A DNA stretch of 64,000 nucleotides from Saccharothrix violaceirubra (GCF_014203755.1 NZ_JACHJS010000001.1:2232001-2296000), one strand, 5' to 3'; counted from the first letter of the stretch, positions 47,923-58,781 are shown. The notes: generated from the letters alone by a model not told the origin. Numbers and translations: made by a program.

Positions 47923-49398
47923 CTACTTCGCGAGCTTGAGCAGCTCGTCGATGTCCTTGGGCTGGAGCCCGCGCAGCAGGGTCAGCACGACCTCGCTGTA
48001 GGTGCGGAACGGGCTCACGTACCACTTGCCGTCGACCTCGGTCGTGACCACGCCGATGCCGTCCTTGAGCACCTGCGCGCCGACCCGTGCGATCACGTCG
48101 ATCGCCGCCGCCGGCACGTCCCGGCCGCCCTGCTGCTCGACGAGCTGCGCGATCTCGTCCGCGCACAGCTTCTGGGTCTGGCCGTCGGCCTTGGCCGTGT
48201 AGCAGTCGCCCGAGCGCGTCACCTCGACGGTCTCGCCCTGGACCTGCACCACGACCTTCTTGACGGTCACCAGCACGCCGCCGGTCACGTCCTTGGTGTC
48301 GGTCTCCAGTTCGACCAGCTTCGCGCCGGTCGACCCGACGCGGCCCATCTGGTCCAGCAGCACCGGGCCGACGTCCTGGAGCACGCCCATCTCGTCCGGC
48401 GGCAGCAGGGAGATGACCTTCTTGACGTCACCGTCGAGCGCGGCGGTCACCAGCTGCTTGGCGGCGTCGCCCGCCGAACCCGCACCGGCCGGCGCGATGC
48501 CCTGCGCGGGCCACTTGAGGTCTTCGTCCTCGAGCGCGGCGTTGGCGATCGTGTAGAACAGCGACGGGTACCACTCGCCGTCCACCTTGATCGTCGCGAT
48601 GCCGATCGGCTTGCCCTTGCGCTTGTCCTTCTGCTCGGCGAAGTCGAGCGTGTCCGTCTCCGGGGCCGCGTCGAGCTTGGCGCCCAACGCCTTCGTGAGC
48701 TTCTCCGTCAACGGGATCTGCTTGACGTCGGACGTGACCGTGATCTTGCCCTCGACGACCTTGTTGATCGTCAGGTGGTCGTTGACCTTCTCGGCGGCGG
48801 CCTCGTCGAACTTGATGCCCTCGCTCTTGATCTGGACGCCGCTGAGCTTGTTCGGGTCGGCGTCCTTCTTGAAGATCTCGAGCCGCTTGCCCTCGCTGAC
48901 CGTCGCCTCGACGTAGTCCTTGCTCAGCTTGGCCTCGGCCGGGGCGAGCCCGTTCATGATGCCGATGACGTCACCGCTGCCCAGCGCGCTCAGCAGGTTG
49001 GTCGCCGCGGTGGTCGGGTTCTCCGAGCCGGACGCCACGCTGTCGCTGCTGCGCAATGCCCAGAAGGTGCCCGCGGCACCGGCCGCGAGCAGCACCACGA
49101 CGATGATCGACGTGACGATGACGCCCGTGCGCTTCTTCTTCGGCGGTTCGCCGTAGCCGAAGGGCTGCTGCCCGAACTGCTGGCCGTACGGCTGCTGCTG
49201 CCCGTAAGGCTGGTGTTGCTGCTGACCGTACGGCTGCTGGGGGAATCCCTGCGGCCCGGTCTGCGGGTACCCGCCCTGCTGCGGCTGCTGCTGGGGGTAA
49301 CCCTGCTGCGGGTAGCCGCCCGGCTGCTGGGGCTGCTGGCCGTACGGGTTGTTCTGCGGTGGCCACTGGCCCCCGCCGCCGCCACCTGGGTAGCTCAC
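47923..49398 (-). CDS. Membrane-anchored envelope protein with Gln/Pro/Tyr-rich N-terminus
   Basis: 491 residues. The N-terminus (about 1-85) is a flexible GYPQQ and PYGQQ repeat region, then KKKR and one membrane segment (VIVTSIIVVVLLAAGAAGTFW), then a large extracytoplasmic part with two similar regions, each ending in a DGEWYPSLF or DGKWYVSPF motif. DUF4878/lumazine-binding-like folds are possible. GTG 49398 has AGGAGG upstream and overlaps the stop of the gene before it. Confidence 0.78.
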   Translation of the reverse strand: MSYPGGGGGGQWPPQNNPYGQQPQQPGGYPQQGYPQQQPQQGGYPQTGPQGFPQQPYGQQQHQPYGQQQPYGQQFGQQPFGYGEPPKKKRTGVIVTSIIVVVLLAAGAAGTFWALRSSDSVASGSENPTTAATNLLSALGSGDVIGIMNGLAPAEAKLSKDYVEATVSEGKRLEIFKKDADPNKLSGVQIKSEGIKFDEAAAEKVNDHLTINKVVEGKITVTSDVKQIPLTEKLTKALGAKLDAAPETDTLDFAEQKDKRKGKPIGIATIKVDGEWYPSLFYTIANAALEDEDLKWPAQGIAPAGAGSAGDAAKQLVTAALDGDVKKVISLLPPDEMGVLQDVGPVLLDQMGRVGSTGAKLVELETDTKDVTGGVLVTVKKVVVQVQGETVEVTRSGDCYTAKADGQTQKLCADEIAQLVEQQGGRDVPAAAIDVIARVGAQVLKDGIGVVTTEVDGKWYVSPFRTYSEVVLTLLRGLQPKDIDELLKLAK

Positions 49399-49865
49399 GG
49401 TGTCCCTCCTGGACTGCTGACTGCTGTGCGGGTCTTCGCGGTGAGCACTGCGATCGCTCCCACGATCCCCAGCACGGCACCACCGAGGGTGGCGACCGGA
49501 CCGGTCGTCGTGATCCCGACCAGCGAACTCTCGTCGCCGCCTTGGACGCAGGCCAGGGCCGCCACCGTTCCCGTGATCGTGCCAAACGCCAGCGTCAGGA
49601 ATGCCGCGATTCGACGAGCCCGCAGCACGAACAGCACGACGCAGAGCACGGCGAGCGGGATCAGACCGACCCAGAACAGCCGGATCACCTCGCCCGCCAC
49701 ACCCTCCAACCCGGCGAAACCACGCAGCGCGAGCACTTCGTAACTGCTCCTGGTCGTGGTACCGGACCGCAGCCACGGCAGGAAGGCACCCACCACCGCT
49801 GTGACCAAGCCGACAGCCCCGAGGACCGCTCCAACCCATGTTCTGACCACGCCCCATGCTCGCAC
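49395..49865 (-). CDS. Small four-segment membrane protein
   Basis: 156 residues with hydrophobic segments at about 7-30, 55-80, 85-110 and 125-145. No family recognised. Coupled by a four-base overlap to the Gln/Pro-rich protein, suggesting that the two work together in the envelope. Confidence 0.72.
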   Translation of the reverse strand: MRAWGVVRTWVGAVLGAVGLVTAVVGAFLPWLRSGTTTRSSYEVLALRGFAGLEGVAGEVIRLFWVGLIPLAVLCVVLFVLRARRIAAFLTLAFGTITGTVAALACVQGGDESSLVGITTTGPVATLGGAVLGIVGAIAVLTAKTRTAVSSPGGTP

Positions 49866-50121
49866 CCGGTCGACCGCGTCCGGACGCCCCGAGTGGCGGG
49901 CTCACGGCACGTCACGGCGCGGGTACGGGACGTGATGGTCGGGCGTGGACGGTCGGGAGTCCGCTGTGGACGATCCGGGGGCACTCCGAGCTGTGGATAC
50001 GGAGCGTGTTCGGAATGGTAGCGGTGTTACCCGAGTGGTTGAAGTGCCGTGGGGTTCGACTGGTGACCCCGGTGGGGGAGTGGCAGAGTCCGGTTCCGCG
50101 CCGGATCGCCGAGGAGGGGTC

Positions 50122-51411
50122 GTGAACCGCTGGCCCGTTTCCGTCCTTGCCGCCCTGTTCGCTGTCTTCGTCCTGATCGGTTCGGCCGGTGCCGTGCCGC
50201 CACCGCCGCCCAACCCCGGCGACGACGAGATCAGCGAGGGCCGCCGGCAGGCCGACGAGAAAGCCGCCCGCGTCGGCGAGTTGACCGGCCAGCTGACCGA
50301 GGCCACCGCCCGGCTCCGGGCGTTGGACGACGAGGTGGCCGCCAAGATGGAGTTCGCCAACAAGGCCCGCGTCGACCTGGAGATCGCCCAGGGCGAGGCA
50401 GACCGCGCCCGGCGGGACGCCGACGCCGCCGCCGTCGAGGCGAAGGCCGCCGGACAGGCGGTCGAGGACACGCGCCTGCTGCTCGACGAGTTCGCCGCCG
50501 CCAGCTACCAGCAGGGCAGCGTGGTCGGCTCGGTGTCGGCGTTCTTCGGGTCGAAGAGCCCGGAGGAACTGCTCGCCCGCGCCCAACTCCTCTCGGCGGT
50601 CGGCGGTTCGAGCCTCAACGCGATGGAGGAGTACGAACGCGACCGCGCGGACAAGGCGAACAAGGACTCGGCCGCCCGTGCCGCGCTCGACGCCGCCGAC
50701 CGCAAGCAGGCCGCCGCCGACGACGCCAAGCACACCGCCGACGCCGCGCAGGCCGACGCCGTCCGCGCCCGGTCCGAGCAGTCGGAGAAGGCCGCGGCCC
50801 TGGAACAGCAGCGGGCGACCGTCCAAGGCGAACTCGACGAGGCGTTGGGTGCCGTCGGCGGTCTGGAAGCCCAACGCGAGCAGTACGAGCAATGGTCGGA
50901 GCAGAAGCGCCGCGAGGAGGAAGCCGCCGCGCAGCAGGCCGCCTCGTACACGCCGCCACCCGTGCCGGCCGGCGGCGGACCCGCGCCCGTCGGCGGCGAC
51001 GTGGAGACGGTCGTCGCCCGCGCGACGATGCACCTGGGCGTCCGCTATTCGTGGGGCGGTGGCAACTACGACGGGCCCACCACCGGCATCCGCGACGGCG
51101 GCGTGGCCGACTCGTACGGCGACTACTACTCGGTGGGCTTCGACTGCTCGGGCCTGATGATGTTCGCGTTCGCGGGCGTCGGCGTGTACCTGCCGCACTA
51201 CAGCGGTTACCAGTACACGGCCGGGCGCCAGGTGCCGTTGGCCCAGGCCCGGCGGGGCGACATGCTGTTCTGGGGTCCGGGCGGCGGCACGCACGTCGCG
51301 CTCTACCTCGGCGACGGGATGATGATCGAGGCGCCGTTCTCGGGCGCGTCGGTGCGCATCGCACCCGTGCGCTACGGCGGGATCATGCCCTACGTGACCC
51401 GACTGCTGTGA
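50122..51411 (+). CDS. Secreted NlpC/P60 peptidoglycan endopeptidase (RipA-like)
   Basis: 429 residues. Signal peptide (VNRWPVSVLAALFAVFVLIGSAGA), long coiled coil (about 35-270), Pro-rich linker, and an NlpC/P60 domain with nucleophile C342 (GFDCSGLMMF) and His in GGTHVALYLGDG near 390. Cuts peptidoglycan stem peptides, probably for daughter-cell separation, with the coiled coil as inhibitory partner. GTG 50122 has GAGGAGG upstream. Its position near acnA and moxR matches RipA (Rv1477). Confidence 0.93.
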   Translation: MNRWPVSVLAALFAVFVLIGSAGAVPPPPPNPGDDEISEGRRQADEKAARVGELTGQLTEATARLRALDDEVAAKMEFANKARVDLEIAQGEADRARRDADAAAVEAKAAGQAVEDTRLLLDEFAAASYQQGSVVGSVSAFFGSKSPEELLARAQLLSAVGGSSLNAMEEYERDRADKANKDSAARAALDAADRKQAAADDAKHTADAAQADAVRARSEQSEKAAALEQQRATVQGELDEALGAVGGLEAQREQYEQWSEQKRREEEAAAQQAASYTPPPVPAGGGPAPVGGDVETVVARATMHLGVRYSWGGGNYDGPTTGIRDGGVADSYGDYYSVGFDCSGLMMFAFAGVGVYLPHYSGYQYTAGRQVPLAQARRGDMLFWGPGGGTHVALYLGDGMMIEAPFSGASVRIAPVRYGGIMPYVTRLL

Positions 51412-51504
51412 GGGCTACCACGACCGGTGGACGGTGGTGACTCGTCCGGTTGATCGAGTCGCCAAACGGCCGGGACGTGCCGGCCGGGCTGTCACCCTCG
51501 TGCC

Positions 51505-52815
51505 ATGACTGCCGTGCCGGCCATGGTGTCCGGAGCGAAACCGGTGTTCGGTCACCTCGCCGAGTTCCGGCGTACGCCCGAGGAGCTGTTCCACCGCGGG
51601 TACCGGGAGCACGGCTCCGTGTTCTCGTTCTCGCTCGCCGGGCGGCGGGCCGTCGTGCTGCTGGGCTCGGCGCACAACCGGTTCTTCTACGCGCAGACCG
51701 ACGGGCTGCTGTCGATCCGGGCCGCGTACCCGTTCTTCAGCCGGATGTTCGCGCCCGAGTTCTACTTCTTCGCCGACCCCGAGGAGTACCAGCGGCAGCG
51801 GTCGATCGTGCTGCCGCGCTTCCAGGGGCGTCAGCTCGAGGGTTACGTCACCTCGATGCAACGCGAGACCGCCGCGCTCATCGACGAACTCGGCGACTCC
51901 GGGCGGTTCGACATGGCCGCGTTGCTGGGGCCGTTGGTCCTGCGGATCGCCGCGCGCTGCTTCCTCGGCGCGGACATCGCCGTGGTGCTGGACCGGGATT
52001 TCTACACGGAGTTCCGGCGCTTCGCGGGTGGCATGGGGTTCTTCCCGCCGCCGTGGGTGCCGTCGCCGCGCAACCTGCGCAGCCGGGCCGCGCGCGACCG
52101 GCTGCGGGCCGCGTTCCGGACGTTGATCGAACGCCGCCGCAGCCACCCGATCGACCCGCCGGACTTCCTCCAGACCCTGGCCGGCGCGCACTACCCGGAC
52201 GGCACGCCCGTGCCGGACTCCGTGCGCGTGAACCTCGTGCTCATGCTGACGTGGGCCGGGCACGAGACGACCACCGGGCACCTGGCGTGGGCGCTGGCCG
52301 ACCTGCTCGACCACCCCGAGGACCTGCGCCGCGTGCGCGCGGAGATCCCGCCCGGACCGCTGGACCTGGCGGCGGTGAAGCACCTGGAGCACCTGGACAA
52401 CTGCCTCCTGGAGACCGAACGCCTGCACCCGGTCGCCTACGTGCAGGCCCGCCGCGCCACCGGGGACTTCGACCTCGACGGCCACACCGTGCCCGCCGGG
52501 ACGCTGGTGTTCACCTCGCCCGCCGTCTCCCACCGGCTGGCCGAGGAGCACCCCAGGCCCGACGACTACTGGCCGGACCGCTTCGCGATGGGACGTGACG
52601 GTCGGCTGGCCCGGCAGGCGCTGATCGGGTTCGGCGGCGGCCCGCACCGGTGCACCGGGGTGCACTTCGCGTACCAGGAGATGAAGGTCGTGCTGGCCAT
52701 GTTGCTGAGCCGGTACGAGTTCACGTTGGTCGACGGGACACCGCGGCCCGCGCGCGGCTTCGTGACGAAGTGGCCCGCGTCCCCGTGTCGCGTGGACTAC
52801 CGGCGGATCGGCTGA
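51505..52815 (+). CDS. Cytochrome P450, CYP51-like
   Basis: 436 residues. I-helix WAGHETTTGH, EXXR in LLETERL, heme loop FGGGPHRCTGVHFAYQEMK with C383. The FYFFADPEEYQRQRSIVLPRF region and C-terminal pattern resemble bacterial sterol-demethylase-like P450s; true sterol substrates are unlikely to be assumed from sequence alone. Not coupled to its neighbours. Confidence 0.88.
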   Translation: MTAVPAMVSGAKPVFGHLAEFRRTPEELFHRGYREHGSVFSFSLAGRRAVVLLGSAHNRFFYAQTDGLLSIRAAYPFFSRMFAPEFYFFADPEEYQRQRSIVLPRFQGRQLEGYVTSMQRETAALIDELGDSGRFDMAALLGPLVLRIAARCFLGADIAVVLDRDFYTEFRRFAGGMGFFPPPWVPSPRNLRSRAARDRLRAAFRTLIERRRSHPIDPPDFLQTLAGAHYPDGTPVPDSVRVNLVLMLTWAGHETTTGHLAWALADLLDHPEDLRRVRAEIPPGPLDLAAVKHLEHLDNCLLETERLHPVAYVQARRATGDFDLDGHTVPAGTLVFTSPAVSHRLAEEHPRPDDYWPDRFAMGRDGRLARQALIGFGGGPHRCTGVHFAYQEMKVVLAMLLSRYEFTLVDGTPRPARGFVTKWPASPCRVDYRRIG

Positions 52816-52835
52816 GGGCGCTTCCCCGATCGGGT

Positions 52836-52904
52836 GGGTCCGAGTGCGTGTTTCAGGGTGCCTGAGTGCGTGTTTCGGGGTGCCCGAGTGGAGGACTCGC
52901 GGGG
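52836..52904. repeat. Dispersed intergenic repeat locus R6
   Basis: Three units: GTCCGAGTGCGTGTTTCAGG, CCTGAGTGCGTGTTTCGGGG and CCCGAGTGGAGGACTCGCGG. Stems TCAGG-GTG-CCTGA (52853-52865) and TCGGG-GTG-CCCGA (52875-52887) show a paired base change. Lies 20 bp after the P450 stop and reaches the putative mobA promoter. Confidence 0.85.
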
Positions 52905-52917
52905 TTAGGGTCGGGGG

Positions 52918-53436
52918 GTGTGGGACGCGATCGTGCTCGCGGGCGGGCGGGGGAGCAGGCTCGGCGGGGTGGACAAGGCGGCGTTGGTCGTCGGTGGACG
53001 GACGTTGCTCGAACGGGCGCTGGACGCCGTCCGGGGTGCGGGGCGGACGATCGTGGTCGGGCCCCGACGCGACCTGCCCGGCGGCGTGCTGTCCGTGCGG
53101 GAGGAGCCGCCGGGCGGGGGACCGGTGGCCGGGCTCGCGGCCGGGCTGGGGTCGGTGCGCGCGGAGCGGGTCGTCGTGCTCGCGGTCGACCAGTCGGGGG
53201 TGACGGCGGCGACCGTCGCGCGGCTGCTCGCGGTCGACGGGGCGGCGGTGCTGTTCGACGACCGTCCGCAGTGGCTGATCGGCGTGTGGCCGACCGCCGC
53301 GTTGCGGGCCGCGGTGCCGGCCGATCCGCGCGGGGTGTCGTCGCGGTCCGTGCTCGGCGGGTTGCGGCCGGTCGAGGTGGCGGCGCTGCCCGGCGAGGCG
53401 CGCGACGTCGACACGCCCGAGGACCTGCGTACGTGA
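52918..53436 (+). CDS. MobA-like molybdenum cofactor guanylyltransferase/NTP transferase
   Basis: 172 residues. Nucleotidyltransferase start AIVLAGGRGSRLGGVDKAALVVGGRTLL and VVVLAVDQSG. Transfers GMP to molybdopterin in true MobA; the short length and the weak C-terminal half leave a related NTP transferase possible. GTG 52918 has no Shine-Dalgarno, and TAGGGT ends six bases before it, so it is likely leaderless. Confidence 0.82.
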   Translation: MWDAIVLAGGRGSRLGGVDKAALVVGGRTLLERALDAVRGAGRTIVVGPRRDLPGGVLSVREEPPGGGPVAGLAAGLGSVRAERVVVLAVDQSGVTAATVARLLAVDGAAVLFDDRPQWLIGVWPTAALRAAVPADPRGVSSRSVLGGLRPVEVAALPGEARDVDTPEDLRT

Positions 53437-53508
53437 CCCTTTAACAAGCGTCATACCGGCGACCGGGAAGACTGGGCCACCATCGCACAACCCTGTCTAG
53501 GAGGACTC

Positions 53509-54599
<1,091 letters not shown>

Positions 54600-54603
<4 letters not shown>

Positions 54604-55553
54604 CCTCGCCGACCGAAGACGATTCCCCGGCACGCCCGTCCTGGGCGCCGCCGAACCTGCACGGCGGTCGCATGGAGGCGGCGCTGCGCACGCTCGAACT
54701 CGACGTCCGCCGCCGGTTGGACGGCCTGCTCCAGGGCAACCACCTGGGCCTGGTGCCCGGTCCGGGCACCGAGCCCGGCGAGGCCCGGCCCTACCAGCCC
54801 GGCGACGACGTGCGCCGGATGGACTGGGCGGTGACCGCGCGCACGACCGTGGCGCACATCCGCGAGACGGTCGCCGACCGCGAACTCGAGACGTGGCTGG
54901 CGATCGACCTGTCGCCGTCGCTGGACTTCGGTACGGCCGCGTGCGAGAAGCGGGACCTCGCCGTCGCCGCGACCGCCGCCGTCGTCCACCTCACGCGCGG
55001 CGGCGGCAACCGGGTCGGCGCCCTGGTGTCGACCGGCGAGAAGATGGTGCGCATCCCGGCCCGCGGCGGCTTGGCGCACGCGCGCGGCCTGATCCGCAAG
55101 GTCGCCGAGACGCCCCGGGCACCCGAGGGCACGCGCGGGTCGCTGGCCGAGGTGGTCGAGCAGTTGCGCCGCCCGCCGCGGCGGCGCGGCCTGGTCGTGG
55201 TGGTCTCCGACTTCCTCGGCGGCACGGAGTGGCAGCGGCCGTTGCGCGCCCTGTCGGCCCGGCACGACCTGATCGCGGTCGAGGTCGTGGACCCGCGCGA
55301 CATCGACCTGCCCGAGGTGGGCACGGTCGTGCTCGCCGACCCGGAGACCGGCCGGCAGCGCGAGATCGTCGCCTCGCCGCTGCTGCGGCGCGAGTTCGCG
55401 GCGGCGGCGGCCGAGCACCGCGCCGGTGTGGCGGCGGGACTGCGTCGCGCGGGCGCGGGACACCTCGTGCTGCGCACCGACTCGGACTGGATCGCCGACA
55501 CCGTGCGGTTCGTCGTGGCGCGCAAGCGCCGCTGGTCGGGAGGGGTGGCCTGA
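54600..55553 (+). CDS. DUF58 protein
   Basis: 317 residues. GNHLGLVPGPGTEPGEARPYQPGDDVRRMDWAVTAR is the DUF58 core, followed by a VWA-like fold (ETWLAIDLSPSLDFG). Cytoplasmic partner of MoxR and the VWA membrane protein. Four-base overlap with moxR. Confidence 0.94.
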
Positions 55554-55629
55554 TGGGTGGCGTCAGGTCCGACGAATTCTTGATCTTGACGATGGGTGTC
55601 GTGGTGAGGCGTCGGTCGGGGGTGGGTCG

Positions 55630-56595
55630 GTGAGCTTCTCCGGCTTCACCGCGCCGTGGTGGTTCCTGCTGCTGGTCGTGGTCGCCGCGTTGGCGGCGGT
55701 GTACGTGGTGGTCCAGCGCGTGCTGCGCAAGCGCATGCTGCGGTTCGCCAACCTGTCCATGCTCGAACGCGTCGCCCCGCGTCGCCAGGGCTGGTACCGG
55801 CACGTGCCGGTCGCCTTCCTGATGGTCGCGTTCCTCCTGCTGACGGTGGCGCTCGCCGGGCCGACGGCCGAGCAGAAGGTGCCCCGCAACCGGGCGACCG
55901 TGATGCTCGTCGTCGACGTGTCGCTGTCGATGAAGGCCACCGACGTGCAGCCCTCGCGCCTGGAGGCGGCGCAGGTCGCGGCCAAGTCGTTCGCCGACGG
56001 GCTGACGCCGGGCATCAACCTCGGGCTGATCTCGTTCGCCGGATCGGCCACGGTCCTGGTCGCGCCGACGACCGACCGGGGCGCGGTGACGTCGAACATC
56101 GACGGGCTCAAGCTCGCCCAGTCCACCGCCACCGGCGACGCGATCGTGGCCGCGCTGTCGGCCATCGACACGTTCGGCAAGGTCGTCGGCGGCGCGGACG
56201 GCCCCCCGCCGGCCCGCGTCGTGCTCATGACCGACGGCAAGGAGACGGTCGGCACGCGGCGCGCGTTCGACGCGGCCGAGGACGCCAAGAAGGCGGGCAT
56301 CCCGATCTCCACGATCTCGTTCGGCACCGAGGACGGCGTGGTCGAGATCGAGGGTCGCCGCCAGGACGTGCCGGTGGACGACGACTCCATGCGCGAGATC
56401 GCGAAGCTCTCCGGCGGCGAGTTCTTCAAGGCGGCCAGCGCCGAGGAACTGCGGCGGGTCTACGACACGCTCGGCGAGCAGATCGGCTACGAGAAGAAGC
56501 AGGCCGACGCGTCCCGGCCGTGGCTGATCCTGGGCACGCTCGTGGCGATGGCGGCCGTGGCCGGCGCCCTGGTACTGGGCCAACGGGTGCCCTGA
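55630..56595 (+). CDS. Membrane-anchored von Willebrand factor A protein
   Basis: 321 residues. Two N-terminal membrane segments, VWA domain with MIDAS motif VVDVSLSMKATD (about 93-104) and late Asp in LMTDGKE, then a C-terminal membrane segment (WLILGTLVAMAAVAGALVLG). Effector of the MoxR system at the membrane. The 76-bp gap from DUF58 is longer than elsewhere in the operon. Ends three bases before the convergent TAXI gene. Confidence 0.94.
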   Translation: MSFSGFTAPWWFLLLVVVAALAAVYVVVQRVLRKRMLRFANLSMLERVAPRRQGWYRHVPVAFLMVAFLLLTVALAGPTAEQKVPRNRATVMLVVDVSLSMKATDVQPSRLEAAQVAAKSFADGLTPGINLGLISFAGSATVLVAPTTDRGAVTSNIDGLKLAQSTATGDAIVAALSAIDTFGKVVGGADGPPPARVVLMTDGKETVGTRRAFDAAEDAKKAGIPISTISFGTEDGVVEIEGRRQDVPVDDDSMREIAKLSGGEFFKAASAEELRRVYDTLGEQIGYEKKQADASRPWLILGTLVAMAAVAGALVLGQRVP

Positions 56596-56598
56596 CCC

Positions 56599-57462
56599 TC
56601 AGCCGTGGAAGTCGCGGTACGCGGCGGCGGCGTCGGGGTGCAGCGGCAGCGGCGTGGTGGTGATCAGGCTGCGCGCGTCGAGGAACTGGGTGCCCAGGGT
56701 CTGCTCGGGCACGAGTGACGCGGCGCGCGTCAGCAGGGTCCGCACGACGGTCGTGACCGTGGCGCCGGGCAGGGAACGGCGGCACACCACCAGGTTGGCC
56801 ACGCCGATCGTGGGCACCTCGCCGCCCGCGCCGTACACCCCGGCCGGCACGGTCACCCGGTCGTAGACCATGCCGTGGGCCGCGCGCAGCGCCGGCACCA
56901 CGTCGCCCAACGGCAGCAGGCGGACGGCCGCCAGCCCGGCCAGGCGCGGCGTGGGCACGCCGCCCGACCACAGCAACGCGTCCACCTCGCCCGCCACGAG
57001 CGCGTCGGCGGCCTCGCCGAGCCGCAGGTGCCGCTCCCGGACCTCGACGCCGAGCACGGCGAGCAGGCGTCGCCCGGACAGCGAGGCGCCGGAACCGGAT
57101 GCGCCCAGCGACACCGGACGTCCGGCCAGATCGGCGGGCGTGCGGGCCGGGTCGTCGGTGCGCACGAGCAGTTGCAGGTAGTTCTCGTACACCCGGCCGA
57201 GCGCGCACAGGTCGTCCTCGCCCGGCACGGAGTCGGCGAGCGCCAACGCCAGGTCCGCCCCGCCCGAGCGGAGCAGGTCCAGGTTGGCCAGGCTGCCGGC
57301 CGTCTCCTTCGGACGGACGTCGGGCAACAGCCGGTTGAGCAGCGTGGCGAAGTCGAAGTACAGGCCGCCGCGTTCGCCCGCCGCCAGGGTCGTGGCGGTC
57401 GGCGGCGAACCCGTGCACCCGGCCGTGGCGAGCAGGGCGGCGAGGAACGTCCGGCGCTTCAC
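56599..57462 (-). CDS. TAXI-family solute-binding lipoprotein
   Basis: 287 residues. Signal with twin basic KRR and lipobox ATAGC, then the TAXI TRAP-receptor fold (GGLYFDFATLLNRLLPDVRPKETAGS; VSLGASGSGASLSGRRLLAVLG). No TRAP membrane subunits are nearby. GTG 57462 overlaps the kinase stop, so it is the last gene of a regulator-kinase-TAXI operon and may be the sensory partner of the kinase. Confidence 0.88.
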   Translation of the reverse strand: MKRRTFLAALLATAGCTGSPPTATTLAAGERGGLYFDFATLLNRLLPDVRPKETAGSLANLDLLRSGGADLALALADSVPGEDDLCALGRVYENYLQLLVRTDDPARTPADLAGRPVSLGASGSGASLSGRRLLAVLGVEVRERHLRLGEAADALVAGEVDALLWSGGVPTPRLAGLAAVRLLPLGDVVPALRAAHGMVYDRVTVPAGVYGAGGEVPTIGVANLVVCRRSLPGATVTTVVRTLLTRAASLVPEQTLGTQFLDARSLITTTPLPLHPDAAAAYRDFHG

Positions 57463-58781
57463 AGGTACGGCTCCAGCGGCAGTTCGACCCGGACGGTCAG
57501 ACCGTCCGAAGAGGACAGTGTCAGGGTGCCGTTCCGGGCGTGGACCAGGCGGTCGGCGATGGCCAGGCCGAGTCCGGTGCCGGGGACGGACGACGTGCCG
57601 CGCCAGAACCGGGTGGTGGCGCGGGCCAGGTCGGCGGCCGGCATCCCGGGACCGTCGTCGACGACCTCGACCCAGCCGACGCCGACGCCCCGGCCGACCG
57701 TGACGCGCGCGGTGGTGCCGTACTTGAGGGCGTTGTCCAGCACCACGTCCAGCACCTGCGCGAGGTCGGACTCGGGACAGCGCACGGCGACCGGCGGCAG
57801 GTCGGCCACGGGCACGCCCCAGAACGCCGCCCGGTCGAGCACCACGGCGGTCAGGTCCGCGAAGCCCGGCTCGCCGCCGGCCGCCGCCTCGGTCGCCGTC
57901 CGGTCGGCGGCGGCCAGCGCGAGCATGCCCGACAGCAGCGACTCCAGGCGTTCGATCTCGGCCACGGCCGCCACGTGCGCCGGGACGCCCTCGGCCGCGA
58001 CGTGGTCGCCGAGCAGGTCCAGGCGCAGGCGTAACGCGGTCATGGGGTTGCGCAGCTGGTGCGACGCGTCCGCGATCAGCCGCCGCTGCTGGTCGGCGGC
58101 GTCGGCGACCGCGTCCGACATGCGGTTGAACGACTCGGCGAGGTCGCGCAGTTCGGGCGGACCCGCGTCGTGCGGCACGTGGGCGCGGCGTTCGCCCGCC
58201 GCCACCGCCCGGACGCCGCCGGCCAACCGGCCCAACGGGCGCAGCACCCACCGTGCCACCCCGGACACCAGCAGGACCGACGCCAGGCCCGCGGCCACCG
58301 CGCCGGCCAGGACCAGCAGCCACCGCCGGGCCACGTCCACCGCCGCCCGGTCGACGGACGCCCGGATCACCACGGCACCGGCGACCCGGGTGCCCGTGCC
58401 GACCGGACGCGCGAACAGCACCGAACCCCGCGACCAGGGCAGCACGGTGGGCACGGCCCGGTCCGGCTGGTCGCGCAACGCCGCGTCGAGCGCGTCGGCG
58501 AGGTCGGGGGAGTCGGCGCCCGAACCCGCGACCGGGCGGCGGTGGGCGTCGACGACGACCACGGGTTCGCCGTAGAGCGCGACGTACGCCTCGACCTCGG
58601 CGACGAGGTTCGCGGTGTCGTCCCGGTCGGCCAGGGCCGCGAACCGGTCCAGGTCGGCGGTGCGGGACAGGACGAAGCGCTGGGTCCGCTCGGCGGCGGT
58701 GGCGGACAGCAGCGGCACGGCGAACCCGGCGACGGCCGCGGCCGAGAAGAGCAGGAGGACGAGCAGGAGTCGGCGGCGCAT
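57459..58781 (-). CDS. Sensor histidine kinase
   Basis: 440 residues. Two membrane segments (about 4-25 and 150-172) bracketing a 125-residue extracytoplasmic sensor, HAMP, phosphoacceptor H241 in DASHQLRNPMTALRL, and HATPase with N-box VVLDNALKYG, DDGPGM and GTGLGLAIADRLV. Partner of the OmpR-type regulator upstream. Confidence 0.93.
   Translation of the reverse strand: MRRRLLLVLLLFSAAAVAGFAVPLLSATAAERTQRFVLSRTADLDRFAALADRDDTANLVAEVEAYVALYGEPVVVVDAHRRPVAGSGADSPDLADALDAALRDQPDRAVPTVLPWSRGSVLFARPVGTGTRVAGAVVIRASVDRAAVDVARRWLLVLAGAVAAGLASVLLVSGVARWVLRPLGRLAGGVRAVAAGERRAHVPHDAGPPELRDLAESFNRMSDAVADAADQQRRLIADASHQLRNPMTALRLRLDLLGDHVAAEGVPAHVAAVAEIERLESLLSGMLALAAADRTATEAAAGGEPGFADLTAVVLDRAAFWGVPVADLPPVAVRCPESDLAQVLDVVLDNALKYGTTARVTVGRGVGVGWVEVVDDGPGMPAADLARATTRFWRGTSSVPGTGLGLAIADRLVHARNGTLTLSSSDGLTVRVELPLEPYL

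Noticed and set aside
50025..50110. tRNA-Ser-like string (CCGAGTGGTTGAAG followed by GGGGTTCGACT)
   Set aside because: The T-loop would be ten bases instead of seven, there is no anticodon stem and no acceptor stem pairing; chance resemblance.
49906..50121. Possible c-di-AMP (ydaO-type) riboswitch before the NlpC/P60 gene
   Set aside because: Such genes often have one in actinobacteria, but I could not find the conserved core or paired elements in this leader.
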